NCBI RefSeq assembly: GCF_002803075.1
Contig: NZ_NNBK01000004.1
Span: 1-64,000 of the forward strand
Reading direction: 5' to 3'
DNA from: Streptomyces sp. CB01373
GTDB taxonomy: Bacteria > Actinomycetota > Actinomycetes > Streptomycetales > Streptomycetaceae
Length of the DNA: 64,000 nucleotides
Positions 47,703-56,133 of the stretch are shown in pieces. Under the pieces are notes generated by a model. That model made no database searches, was not told the origin of the DNA, and saw nothing but the letters and a program-made list of their open reading frames with translations. The stretch's first letter is position 1, and every line of letters starts with the position of its first letter. The translations under genes were made by a program, and so were the position numbers.

Positions 47703-48782
47703 TTGAAGCATCGACGCATACCCGGACGCCGTGCGGCCGTGGCGGGAGCGGGCGTCGCCGCCCTGCTCGTCGCGGGATTCACCTTCCAGAGTGCGAACGC
47801 CAGTGAACCCGCCAAGGCCCCCGAGGTCCGGACCCTTTCGTCCGCGGCGGCCGGAAAGCTCGCCTCGACGCTCGTGCGGGACCTCGGCGCCGACGCCGCG
47901 GGCACGTACTACGACGCCACGACGAAGAGCCTTGTGGTGAACGTGCTCGACGCGAGCACCGCCGAGACCGTCGAGCGGGCGGGCGCCAAGGCGAGAGTCG
48001 TACGGAACTCCCTCGCCGAACTGACCGGCGCCCGCACCACGCTGGAGAAGGACGCGGCCATCCCCGGCACCTCGTGGGCGACGGACCCCGTGACCAACAA
48101 GGTCGTCGTCACCGCCGACAGCACGGTCTCCGGGTCCGAGTGGTCCAGGCTGGGCAAGGTCGTCGACGGACTCGGCGCCAAGGCCGAACTCAGGCGTTCG
48201 AACGGGGAGTTCAAGCCCTTCGTCGCGGGCGGTGACGCGATCACCGGCTCCGGCGGCCGCTGCTCGCTCGGCTTCAACGTGGTCAAGGACGGCCAGCCCT
48301 ACTTCCTCACCGCGGGCCACTGCACGGAGGCGATCTCCACCTGGTCGGACGCCGGCGGCACGGTGATCGGCCAGAACGAGCGGTCCAGCTTCCCGGGCGA
48401 CGACTTCGGTCTGGTCCGGTACACCGCGAGCGTCGGCCACCCGAGTGCGGTGAACCTCTACAACGGCTCGACGCAGACGATCACCAGGGCGGGCGACGCG
48501 ACCGTCGGCGAGAAGGTGACCCGCAGCGGTTCGACGAGCCAGGTGCACAGCGGCACGGTCACCGGTCTGAACGCCACCGTGAACTACGCCGAGGGCACGG
48601 TCAGCGGTCTGATCCAGACCGATGTGTGCGCCGAGCCCGGTGACAGCGGCGGCTCCCTGTTCGACGGCGACACCGCGATCGGTCTCACCTCCGGCGGCAG
48701 CGGCGACTGCGCCTCGGGCGGTGTGACCTTCTTCCAGCCGGTCACCGAGGCCCTCTCGGCGACCGGCGCCCGGATCGGCTGA
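47703..48782 (+). CDS. Secreted serine protease, streptogrisin D-like
   Basis: A 359-aa prepro-protease. The signal peptide, with core [17 protein letters not shown], ends after NAS at about residue 33. The propeptide is longer than in the previous gene (to about residue 170; [20 protein letters not shown] is the alpha-lytic-type pro-domain). The mature part starts near [20 protein letters not shown] and keeps His ([10 protein letters not shown]), Asp ([10 protein letters not shown]) and Ser ([11 protein letters not shown]). The TTG at 47703 lies 7 bases after AGGAGG. It probably arose by duplication with the preceding gene. Confidence 0.94.
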   Translation: MKHRRIPGRRAAVAGAGVAALLVAGFTFQSANASEPAKAPEVRTLSSAAAGKLASTLVRDLGADAAGTYYDATTKSLVVNVLDASTAETVERAGAKARVVRNSLAELTGARTTLEKDAAIPGTSWATDPVTNKVVVTADSTVSGSEWSRLGKVVDGLGAKAELRRSNGEFKPFVAGGDAITGSGGRCSLGFNVVKDGQPYFLTAGHCTEAISTWSDAGGTVIGQNERSSFPGDDFGLVRYTASVGHPSAVNLYNGSTQTITRAGDATVGEKVTRSGSTSQVHSGTVTGLNATVNYAEGTVSGLIQTDVCAEPGDSGGSLFDGDTAIGLTSGGSGDCASGGVTFFQPVTEALSATGARIG

Positions 48783-48810
48783 TCCCGGCCCCGGCCTCCC
48801 CGCGACCGGT

Positions 48811-48842
48811 GAGAGCCCCGCCCTCCCGAGGGCGGGGCTCTC
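48811..48842 (+). terminator. Terminator after the streptogrisin D-like gene
   Basis: A perfect 14-bp stem (gagagccccgccct / agggcggggctctc) with a 4-nt loop, 29 bases after the stop. Confidence 0.9.
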
Positions 48843-48878
48843 GCGTGACCGCCGGGTGTTTGCGCAGGTGGGAGACGC

Positions 48879-48951
48879 TCGAACGGATGTCGCACACACG
48901 TTCGGAAATTGGTTTATGGTGGGGGTGGGAGAGATGGGAACGGATGTTCGA
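48879..48951. promoter_or_regulatory. SOS promoter of dnaE2: LexA box plus degenerate second site
   Basis: gggaacggatgttcga (48936-48951) matches the actinobacterial LexA box TCGAAC-N4-GTTCGA at 10 of 12 defined bases. tcgaacggatgtcgca (48879-48894) has a perfect left half but a poor right half. A -10-like TATGGT lies between them at 48915-48920. LexA would cover the start-site region. Confidence 0.75.
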
Positions 48952-48984
48952 GAGCGGTGACGCTCACGAGTGCGGGAGGTGCGG

Positions 48985-51900
48985 ATGCCGGACTTCACGC
49001 ATCTGCACACCGCCTCCGGGTTCTCCCTGCGCTACGGCGCCTCGCACCCGGAGCGGCTGGCCGAGCGCGCCGCGGAACGGGGCATGGACGCGCTCGCGCT
49101 CACCGACCGCGACACCCTGGCCGGCTCGGTCCGCTTCGCCAAGGCCTGCGCGGCGGCGGGCGTCCGCCCGCTGTTCGGCGTGGAGCTGGCGGTGGAGACC
49201 ATGGACCCCGTACGCCGGGACCGGCGCCGTGCCCCCGTGCGCGGAGGCGCCTTCGTCGACGAGTCGGCTCCCCGCGTCACCTTCCTCGCCCGCGCCGGCG
49301 CCCGCGGCTGGGCCGATCTGTGCCACCTGGTCACCGCCGCCCACGCCGGCCCCACCGCCCCGCGCGCACAGGGGGCGTCCCCGTCTCCGGGAACCCCGCT
49401 GCTGCCCTGGCCCGGCGACCACGCCGACGGCCTGACCGTCCTGCTCGGCCCCGATTCCGACATCGGCCGCGCCCTCGCCGCCGGCCGCCCCGACCGGGCC
49501 GCGAAACTCCTCGTGCCCTGGCGTGAGACCTACGGCGACGCCCTGCGCCTGGAGGCCGTCTGGCACGGCCGTGCGGGCACCGGACCCGGCTCGCTGCGCC
49601 TGGCCGCCCGCACCGTCGGCTTCGCCGCCGAGCAGCGGATCCGGCCCGTGCTCAGCAACGCCGTCCGGTACGCCGACCCGGGGCAGGGCCCGGTCGCCGA
49701 CGTGCTGGACGCCGCCCGCCGGCTCGTCCCCATCGACCCGGCCAAGGAGCTGGACTCCGGCGAGGCCTGGCTGAAGGAACCGGACGCCATGCTGCGCGCG
49801 GCCGAGCGGATCGTGGAGGCCGCCGGATTCCGCCCCGGGGCCGCCCACCGCCTGCTGGAGCAGACCCGGACCACGGCCGCCGAGTGCCTGGTCGACCCCG
49901 AGGACGACCTCGGCCTGGGCACCGTCCGCTTTCCCGAGCCGCACCTCGTCGGCGCCGGCCGCCGCACCGCCCAGCGCGTACTCGCCTCCCGGGCGGCGGC
50001 GGGCATGGTGCTGCACGGCTACGCGGGCCGCCGGGACTACTGGGAGCGGATGCACCGGGAGCTGGACATCATCGCCCACCACGGCTTCGCCACCTACTTC
50101 CTCACCGTCGCTCAAGTCGTCGACGACGTACGGGAGATGGGTATCCGGGTCGCCGCCCGCGGCTCCGGCGCCGGCTCCCTCGTCAACCATCTCCTCGGCA
50201 TCGCCCACGCCGACCCGGTCGAGCACGGGCTGCTGATGGAGCGCTTCCTGTCCAAGCGGCGCACGGCCCTGCCCGACATCGACATCGACGTGGAGTCCGC
50301 GCGCCGGCTGGAGGTCTACCGCCGGATCATCGGCCGGTTCGGCACCGAGCGGGTGGCGACCGTCGCCATGCCGGAGACGTACCGCGTACGGCACGCCGTG
50401 CGCGATGTCGGGGCCGCCCTGTCCATGGACCCCGCCGACATCGACCGCATCGCCAAGTCCTTCCCGCACATCCGCGCCCGCGACGCCCGCGCGGCGCTCG
50501 ACGAGCTGCCCGAACTCAGGGCGCTGGCGGGGGAGCGGGACCGGTACGGCAGGCTGTGGGAGCTGGTCGAGGCACTGGACGCCCTGCCGCGCGGGGTCGC
50601 CATGCACCCCTGCGGGGTCCTGCTCTCCGACGCCTCCCTGCCGTCCCGTACACCGGTCGTGCCCACCAGCGGCGAGGGCTTCCCCATGTCCCAGTTCGAC
50701 AAGGACGACGTGGAGGACCTCGGGCTGCTCAAGCTGGACGTGCTGGGCGTGCGGATGCAGTCGGCGATGGCGCACGCGGTCGCGGAGGTGGCGCGGACCA
50801 CGGGGGAGCGGGTCGACCTCGACTCCCTGCCGGACGGCGACCCGGCGACGTACCGGCTCATCCGCTCCGCCGAGACCCTCGGCTGCTTCCAGATCGAGTC
50901 CCCGGGCCAGCGCGACCTGGTCGGCCGGCTCCAGCCGGCCACGTTCCACGACCTGGTCGTCGACATCTCCCTGTTCCGGCCCGGCCCGGTCGCCGCCGAC
51001 ATGGTGCGGCCGTTCATCGAGGCACGGCACGGGCGGGCGCCGGTGCGCTATCCGCATCCCGACCTCGAGGAACCGCTGGAGGAGACGTACGGGGTCGTTG
51101 TCTTCCACGAGCAGATCATCCACATCCTGCACCTCATGACCGGCTGCGGACGCGACGAGGCGGACAGGGTGCGGCGCGGGCTGTCCGACCCGGAGTCGCA
51201 GGGGCGGATCAAGGTGTGGTTCGCGCAGCACGCGGCGGCCGAGGGATACGACGCGGAAACGATTCACCGCACCTGGGAGGTGATCGAGGCATTCGGCTCC
51301 TACGGCTTCTGCAAGGCGCACGCGGTCGCCTTCGCCGTGCCGACGTACCAGTCGGCGTGGCTGAAGGCCCATCACCCGGCCGCCTTCTACGCCGGGCTGC
51401 TCACGCACGACCCCGGGATGTACCCGAAGCGGCTGCTGCTGGCGGACGCGCGGCGGCGCGGGGTGCCGATCCTGCCGCTGGACGTGAACCGGTCGGGCGT
51501 CGCCCACCGTATCGAACTGGTGTCTGAGTCGAAGCCCGGTTCCTCCGGTATGTGGGGACTCCGGCTCGCCCTCTCCGACGTGCACGGCATCAGCGAGGCC
51601 GAGGCGGCGCGCATCGCGGACGGACAGCCCTACGCCTCGCTGCTCGACTTCTGGGAGCGGGCCCGGCCCAGCCGCCCGATCGCCGCCCGGCTCGCCCAGG
51701 TGGGCGCGCTGGACGCGTTCGGCGCCAACCGCCGCGACCTGCAACTGCACCTGACCGAGCTGCACCGCGGCGCCCGCGGCGCGGGCGGCGCGGGCGGCGG
51801 CCAACTGCCCCTGGCAGGAGGGAGGAAGACGGCCGCGGCCGGCCTCCCCGACCTGTCCGACGCCGAACGGCTCAGCGCCGAGCTGGGTGTGCTGTCCATG

Positions 51901-52461
51901 GACGTCTCGCGGAACCTGATGGACGACCACCGGACGTTCCTCGACGAACTGGGCGTGATCCCGGCACGCCGGCTGCGCGAGGCCCGGCACGGTGAGACGG
52001 TACTGGTCGCGGGCGCCAAGGCGGCCACCCAGACCCCGCCGATCCGGTCCGGCAAACGGGTCGTCTTCACCACGCTGGACGACGGCACCGGACTGGTCGA
52101 CCTCGCCTTCTTCGACGACTCCCACGACGCCTGCGCGCACACCGTCTTCCACTCCTGGCTGCTGCTGGTGCGCGGCGTGGTGCAGCGGCGCGGCCCGCGC
52201 AGCGTCAGCGTGGTGGGCGCCGCCGCCTGGAACCTGGCCGAACTCGCCGAACTGCGCGCCGAGGGCGGACTCGACGAAGTGGCGGCGCGCCTGGCCGAAC
52301 CGGCATTGGAGCGGCCCGGCGACGGCGCCCCCGCGCGCGGCCGGACGATCCGCATGTCCACGGGGTACGAGATGCACCCCTGGGCCGATCTGCGCCCTGC
52401 GGGCGAAGGCCCGCCGGGTGGAAGGAAGTTGTGGCACCAGAGTCCAGGGAGTGCGGGATGA
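48985..52461 (+). CDS. dnaE2: Error-prone DNA polymerase III alpha subunit DnaE2
   Basis: A 1158-aa C-family polymerase. It has an N-terminal PHP domain (FTHLHTASGFSLRYGASHPE and ALALTDRDTLAGSVRFAKAC), the palm with catalytic LPDIDIDVES, then FPMSQFDKDDVEDLGLLKLD and the finger GSYGFCKAHAVAFAVPTYQ. A helix-hairpin-helix (VGALDAFGANRRDL) and an OB fold (RVVFTTLDDGTGLVDLAFFD) follow, with no C-terminal tau-binding region. DnaE2 performs damage-induced translesion synthesis. The ATG at 48985 has GGGAGGT 5 bases upstream; GTG 48970 is an alternative. It is coupled to the next gene by ATGA. Confidence 0.95.
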   Translation: MPDFTHLHTASGFSLRYGASHPERLAERAAERGMDALALTDRDTLAGSVRFAKACAAAGVRPLFGVELAVETMDPVRRDRRRAPVRGGAFVDESAPRVTFLARAGARGWADLCHLVTAAHAGPTAPRAQGASPSPGTPLLPWPGDHADGLTVLLGPDSDIGRALAAGRPDRAAKLLVPWRETYGDALRLEAVWHGRAGTGPGSLRLAARTVGFAAEQRIRPVLSNAVRYADPGQGPVADVLDAARRLVPIDPAKELDSGEAWLKEPDAMLRAAERIVEAAGFRPGAAHRLLEQTRTTAAECLVDPEDDLGLGTVRFPEPHLVGAGRRTAQRVLASRAAAGMVLHGYAGRRDYWERMHRELDIIAHHGFATYFLTVAQVVDDVREMGIRVAARGSGAGSLVNHLLGIAHADPVEHGLLMERFLSKRRTALPDIDIDVESARRLEVYRRIIGRFGTERVATVAMPETYRVRHAVRDVGAALSMDPADIDRIAKSFPHIRARDARAALDELPELRALAGERDRYGRLWELVEALDALPRGVAMHPCGVLLSDASLPSRTPVVPTSGEGFPMSQFDKDDVEDLGLLKLDVLGVRMQSAMAHAVAEVARTTGERVDLDSLPDGDPATYRLIRSAETLGCFQIESPGQRDLVGRLQPATFHDLVVDISLFRPGPVAADMVRPFIEARHGRAPVRYPHPDLEEPLEETYGVVVFHEQIIHILHLMTGCGRDEADRVRRGLSDPESQGRIKVWFAQHAAAEGYDAETIHRTWEVIEAFGSYGFCKAHAVAFAVPTYQSAWLKAHHPAAFYAGLLTHDPGMYPKRLLLADARRRGVPILPLDVNRSGVAHRIELVSESKPGSSGMWGLRLALSDVHGISEAEAARIADGQPYASLLDFWERARPSRPIAARLAQVGALDAFGANRRDLQLHLTELHRGARGAGGAGGGQLPLAGGRKTAAAGLPDLSDAERLSAELGVLSMDVSRNLMDDHRTFLDELGVIPARRLREARHGETVLVAGAKAATQTPPIRSGKRVVFTTLDDGTGLVDLAFFDDSHDACAHTVFHSWLLLVRGVVQRRGPRSVSVVGAAAWNLAELAELRAEGGLDEVAARLAEPALERPGDGAPARGRTIRMSTGYEMHPWADLRPAGEGPPGGRKLWHQSPGSAG

Positions 52462-53471
52462 CGGTTCTCTGCGTACGTTTCCAGCTGCCGCCGATGTACG
52501 AGGCCGCCCTGCCGGGGCTGCTCGGGCTCCTCGAGGAGTTCACCCCGGTCGTCGAGGCGCTGCCCCCGGACGGGGCGCTGGCCGATCTGCGGGGCGCCGA
52601 ACGGTACTTCGGGCGCGACGCGGTCGAACTGGCGTCGGTGATCCGGGTCCGCGCCCTCGCGCTGCACGGCGTGGACTGCGTGATCGGCGCCGGACCGGGC
52701 CCGATGCTGGCCCGCATGGCCCTGCAGGGCGCCCGGCCCGGACTCACGCGCACGGTGCCCGGCGAACCGGACGCCGTGGCGGGGTTCCTGGCCGAGCGGC
52801 CCGTCACCGCGCTGCCCGGAGTCGGCGCGGCGACGGCCCGCACCCTGGACGAGTACGGCCTCGACACCCTCGGCCGGGTCGCCGCCGCGCCCCTGTCGAC
52901 CCTCCAGCGCCTGGTCGGCGCGAAGGCCGGCCGTGAACTGCACGAGAAGGCGAACGGTGTCGACCGCGGCCGGGTGGTACCGAACGCCGTCTCCCTCCCC
53001 CAAGCTCTCGGCTGCGCTCGAGCAGGGGGGACCCCCATCCTCGCGGAGGAACGCCCCTTCGACCGGGACGAACTGGACCCCGACCGGCACCGCAGGGCGC
53101 TGCTGTCGGCCGCGGGTGAACTGGGCTCCCGGCTGCGCTCCCTGGGCAAGGTCTGCCGCACCCTGACACTCACCGTGCGCTACGCCGAAAGGTCCAGCAC
53201 CACCCGCAGCCGCACGCTGACCGAACCGACCGCGCACTCGGCCGCGTTGACCGGCGCCGCGTACGCCCTGTACGAGGCGCTGGGCCTCCAGCGCGCCCGG
53301 GTCCGTGCGCTCGCCCTGCGCGCCGAGGGCCTCGGATCCGCCGAACAGGCCTCCCACCAGCTCGCCTTCGACCCCGTCGACGAGAAGATCCGCCGTATCG
53401 AGGAGGTCGCGGACCGCGCGCGAGCCCGGTTCGGGCCGCGGGCGGTGATGCCGGGCACGCTGGCCGCGTGA
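52458..53471 (+). CDS. ImuB-like, catalytically degenerate Y-family polymerase
   Basis: 337 aa. The fold follows Y-family polymerases (RPVTALPGVGAATARTLDEY is the thumb helix-hairpin-helix and RRALLSAAGELGSRLR starts the little finger), but the active site is lost. The start MTVLCVRFQLPP has Arg and Gln where polymerases have the metal-binding Asp residues, and the SxDE motif is replaced by DGALADL. This resembles ImuB, which recruits DnaE2/ImuC to damage. It overlaps dnaE2 by 4 bp. An in-frame repeat copy encodes about 14 extra residues near residue 180. No imuA-type gene is adjacent. Confidence 0.85.
   Translation: MTVLCVRFQLPPMYEAALPGLLGLLEEFTPVVEALPPDGALADLRGAERYFGRDAVELASVIRVRALALHGVDCVIGAGPGPMLARMALQGARPGLTRTVPGEPDAVAGFLAERPVTALPGVGAATARTLDEYGLDTLGRVAAAPLSTLQRLVGAKAGRELHEKANGVDRGRVVPNAVSLPQALGCARAGGTPILAEERPFDRDELDPDRHRRALLSAAGELGSRLRSLGKVCRTLTLTVRYAERSSTTRSRTLTEPTAHSAALTGAAYALYEALGLQRARVRALALRAEGLGSAEQASHQLAFDPVDEKIRRIEEVADRARARFGPRAVMPGTLAA
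52995..53036 (-). repeat. Palindromic repeat copy C (inside the ImuB-like gene)
   Basis: Read on the minus strand it is gggggtcccccctgctcgag then cgcagccgagagcttggggg and ag, the most complete of the three copies in the window. It is 42 bp, or 14 codons, so the frame is kept, and it encodes LPQALGCARAGGTP in the host protein. Confidence 0.75.
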
Positions 53472-53573
53472 CTCCCGTTCCTCTTGGCTGTGATGACGGT
53501 TCGTCAGGATCGTTATCACGGCTTCTGGTTACCGGTTGAAGTTTTTACTGGCGCGTAACTTCACACGTGGGCT

Positions 53574-53621
53574 ACTCGTCCGTAACTTGACGAGTGAACA
53601 GCATCCCGTGATCCGGATCAC
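53574..53621. promoter_or_regulatory. Operator-like palindromes upstream of the lipase
   Basis: gtgatccggatcac (53608-53621) is a perfect 14-bp palindrome. With flanks it reads GTGA-N6-TCACA, the CRP/FNR-family half-site pattern. Just upstream, actcgtc / gacgagt (53574-53595) forms a second inverted repeat, and cgtaactt occurs twice as a direct repeat (53554 and 53581). The lipase ATG is 48 bases further on. Confidence 0.55.
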
Positions 53622-53669
53622 AGGGCGTAGTGCCGTCGTACCTCCCTTGAGCCGCAAGGAGATCACTCG

Positions 53670-54530
53670 ATGCTGCCCTTCAAGCGCGCCCTCAGACCAC
53701 TGGCCGCCCTGCTGCTGGCCGCAGCCCTCGCCACCGCCCCCACCGTCACCGCGCACGCGGCCAGTGCTCCGAGCAGCGGCTGGAACAACTACAGCTGCAA
53801 GCCCTCCGCCGCCCACCCCCGCCCCGTCGTCCTCGTCCACGGCACCTTCGGCAACTCCGTCGACAACTGGCTGTCCCTCGCGCCGTACCTGAAGGACCGC
53901 GGGTACTGCGTCTTCTCCCTCGACTACGGCCAGTTGCCGGGCGTCCCGCTCTTCTACGGCCTCGGCCCCATCGACAAGTCGGCCGAGCAGCTGTCCGCCT
54001 TCGTCGACAAGGTGCTCGCCGCGACCGGCGCCGCCAAGGCAGACCTCGTCGGCCACTCGCAGGGCGGGATGATGCCCCGCTACTACCTGAAGTTCCTCGG
54101 CGGGGCCGCCAAGGTGAACGCCCTCGTCGGCATCGCACCCGACAACCACGGCACCACCCTCAGCGGTCTCACCAACCTCCTGCCCTACTTCCCGGGCGCG
54201 AGCGACCTGCTCAAGGCCGCCACCCCCGGTCTCGCCGACCAGATCACCGGGTCCGCCCTCCTTACCAAGCTCAACGAGGGCGGCGACACCGTGCCCGGAG
54301 TGCACTACACGGTCATCGCCACCAAGTACGACGAGGTGGTCACGCCGTGGCGGACCCAGTACCTGACCGGCTCCGACGTGCGCAACGTCCTGTTGCAGGA
54401 CCTGTGCGCGGTCGACCTGTCCGAGCACGTGGCGATCGGCACGATCGACCGCATCGCCTTCCACGAGGTGGCCAACGCGCTCGACCCGGCGCACGCCACC
54501 GCCACCACCTGCGCGTCGGTCTTCAGCTGA
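53670..54530 (+). CDS. Secreted lipase/esterase, alpha/beta hydrolase
   Basis: A 286-aa exported hydrolase. The signal peptide, with core LAALLLAAALATAPTVTA, ends after AHA at about residue 30. The oxyanion-hole strand is RPVVLVHGTFGNSVDNW. The nucleophile is in DLVGHSQGGMMPRYYLKF. The acid is probably the Asp in IATKYDEVVTPW, and the base is the His in VDLSEHVAIGTID. Cys residues near both ends could form disulfides. This matches the actinobacterial LipA/EstA lipase group. An AGGAG ribosome site precedes the ATG. Confidence 0.92.
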   Translation: MLPFKRALRPLAALLLAAALATAPTVTAHAASAPSSGWNNYSCKPSAAHPRPVVLVHGTFGNSVDNWLSLAPYLKDRGYCVFSLDYGQLPGVPLFYGLGPIDKSAEQLSAFVDKVLAATGAAKADLVGHSQGGMMPRYYLKFLGGAAKVNALVGIAPDNHGTTLSGLTNLLPYFPGASDLLKAATPGLADQITGSALLTKLNEGGDTVPGVHYTVIATKYDEVVTPWRTQYLTGSDVRNVLLQDLCAVDLSEHVAIGTIDRIAFHEVANALDPAHATATTCASVFS

Positions 54531-54538
54531 CGTGCCTC

Positions 54539-54573
54539 GGGGCCTGCCCGGCCTGAGCCGCCGGACAGGCCCC
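54539..54573. terminator. Terminator between lipase and LPMO genes
   Basis: A 13-bp stem with one mismatch (ggggcctgcccgg / ccggacaggcccc) and a 9-nt loop, between two convergent stops. Confidence 0.75.
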
Positions 54574-54590
54574 GCGTTCGACGGGCCGCG

Positions 54591-55673
54591 TCAGCGGCCC
54601 CGCCCGCCGCCTGCCGCGGCGCGCCGACGGACCGAGGCGAACAGGGCCGCCGAGCCGAGCGCCAGGGCGGCCGCGCCGGCGACCGCGAGATACGGGGTGC
54701 GGCCGTCGCCGCCGGTCTCGGCCAGGTTCACCGGGCTGCCGGCGGCCTGCGGCCGGTTCGGCTCGTCGGCGGCGGCCTGCGCGGCACGGTCGGCCGTCGC
54801 GTCCTCGTCCGTGTCACCGGCCGACCGCACGGCCGGGTCCGTCACCGTGTCCGACGCCGGGCTCGCGGCCGGGTCCGCCGACGCGGGCGCCACCGGGTCC
54901 GTCGTGGTCCGGGGGTCGTCGTCCCCGTGGCCGTGGTGCTCGACCGACGACTTGACGGCCCCGTCCTCGATCTGCCGCTCGGTCGGCGCGGAGGCGGCCG
55001 GTGCCGGGGCGGAGCCACCGGACGCGCCGCCGCTCCCGCCGCCGAAGGTGACGTCCGAGCAGGAGTAGAACGCCTCCGGGCTGTCCGAGCGCTGCCACAC
55101 CGCGTACAGCAGGTGCCTGCCCGAACGCTCGGGCAGCGTGCCGGAGAAGGTGTAGAAGCCGTCCGCGGCGGCCGGGTCGGTGGCCGTCGCGACGGGATGC
55201 GACAGGTCGAGGTCGTCCCAGGCCAGGGGCTTGGCCGGGTCGTAGCCGGGCTTGGTGAGGTAGACCGCGAAGGTGCCCTTGTGCGGGGCGGTCACGCGGT
55301 ACTTGAAGGTGTACGCGCCGCCGCGCACGTCCGTCGCGGGCCAGTCCGCGCGGGGCAGGTCCAGGCCCTTGAACTCGTCGTCGCCGGCGCTGCACAGCCT
55401 GCCGTCCGGGATCAGCTCCCGGTGCCGGCCGCCCGCGTCGCCGATCCGGATGCCGTTCCAGTCGTACAGCGCCTGGGTGCCGCCGGCCGCGACGGCCGCC
55501 TTGCAAGCGGCCGACTTCGGGTTCTCCGGACCCTCCGCGTAGCACTGGGCCACCCGGCTGACCGGGTCCCCCATGGAGCCGTGCGCGGACGCGGGCGCCG
55601 CGGCGAGCGCGGTCAGGGCCAGCGGGGCCAGTCCGAGAACGGCGGAGGCGGCGGCCGTGCGGCGTGCGGGCAT
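54591..55673 (-). CDS. AA10 lytic polysaccharide monooxygenase with LAXTG sortase anchor
   Basis: A 360-aa secreted copper enzyme. The signal peptide ends after APASA at about residue 30, so the mature protein begins with His (HGSMGDPVSRVAQCYAEGPE), the first half of the copper histidine brace. The second His is in VTAPHKGTFAVYLTKPGYDP. A Ser/Ala/Pro/Asp linker of about 110 residues leads to NLAETGGDGRTPYLAV, then a membrane helix and the basic tail VRRRAAAGGG, a class E sortase signal. It should oxidise chitin or cellulose-like glycans at the wall surface. Confidence 0.95.
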   Translation of the reverse strand: MPARRTAAASAVLGLAPLALTALAAAPASAHGSMGDPVSRVAQCYAEGPENPKSAACKAAVAAGGTQALYDWNGIRIGDAGGRHRELIPDGRLCSAGDDEFKGLDLPRADWPATDVRGGAYTFKYRVTAPHKGTFAVYLTKPGYDPAKPLAWDDLDLSHPVATATDPAAADGFYTFSGTLPERSGRHLLYAVWQRSDSPEAFYSCSDVTFGGGSGGASGGSAPAPAASAPTERQIEDGAVKSSVEHHGHGDDDPRTTTDPVAPASADPAASPASDTVTDPAVRSAGDTDEDATADRAAQAAADEPNRPQAAGSPVNLAETGGDGRTPYLAVAGAAALALGSAALFASVRRRAAAGGGRGR

Positions 55674-55859
55674 CAGGAAACTCCTCGGGGCGACAGTTCT
55701 GACACACGGTCGGGACGAATCCCGTGGGGGTGATCAGAAGCTAGCCGCAACGCACCGCGAAAACGCCGGTCGGAGGCGGTGCGGGGAGATCCTTATGCTC
55801 GCGTTAAGGCAGCGCTGAGACTGCGCTCAGGTCGGCGCGTCTCAGGGCCCGGCCGCCGG

Positions 55860-55994
55860 TCATGACTCCGGCCACCAGGTGCGCGCGATGTCCTTGCGGA
55901 CCTCGGGCCGCCCGGCGGGACGCTCGTCGGCCTCCTCGCGGACGCGGCGGGTCTCCGTCTTCCTCAGGGGCTTCTGCACTGTCACTCGGCGCAT
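55860..55994 (-). CDS. Small basic protein of 44 codons
   Basis: 44 aa beginning MRRVTVQKPLRKTETRRVRE and ending RKDIARTWWPES. It is highly charged and Arg-rich, with two Trp at the end, and shows no signal or membrane segment. The ATG at 55994 has a perfect AAGGAGG 5 bases upstream, strong evidence for translation. It lies between the LPMO and a divergent methyltransferase. A bulged hairpin at 56012-56042 is in its leader. Function unknown. Confidence 0.75.
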   Translation of the reverse strand: MRRVTVQKPLRKTETRRVREEADERPAGRPEVRKDIARTWWPES

Positions 55995-56011
55995 GACTGC
56001 CTCCTTAGAGG

Positions 56012-56042
56012 CCTACCGCATCCGTCTTCGTACGGAGGTAGG
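56012..56042. promoter_or_regulatory. Bulged hairpin upstream of the 44-codon gene
   Basis: cctacc / ggtagg and tccgt / acgga pair around a 6-nt loop with a 3-nt bulge. It is 18 bases before the ATG at 55994 on the minus strand, just upstream of its Shine-Dalgarno, so it could affect translation. Confidence 0.45.
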
Positions 56043-56133
56043 ACCTTTCGGGCGAGAGTTGCTCATCGGTGCGGTTCTGTCTGTGGCGGCTGTCACGATT
56101 CCGATGTCAGTGGCCGGTGTCACTCTGGGGTGC

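Noticed and set aside
48964..52437. 1157-aa minus-strand open frame opposite dnaE2
   Set aside because: It mirrors dnaE2 completely, shows no family motifs and no start signals, and arises from high third-position GC.
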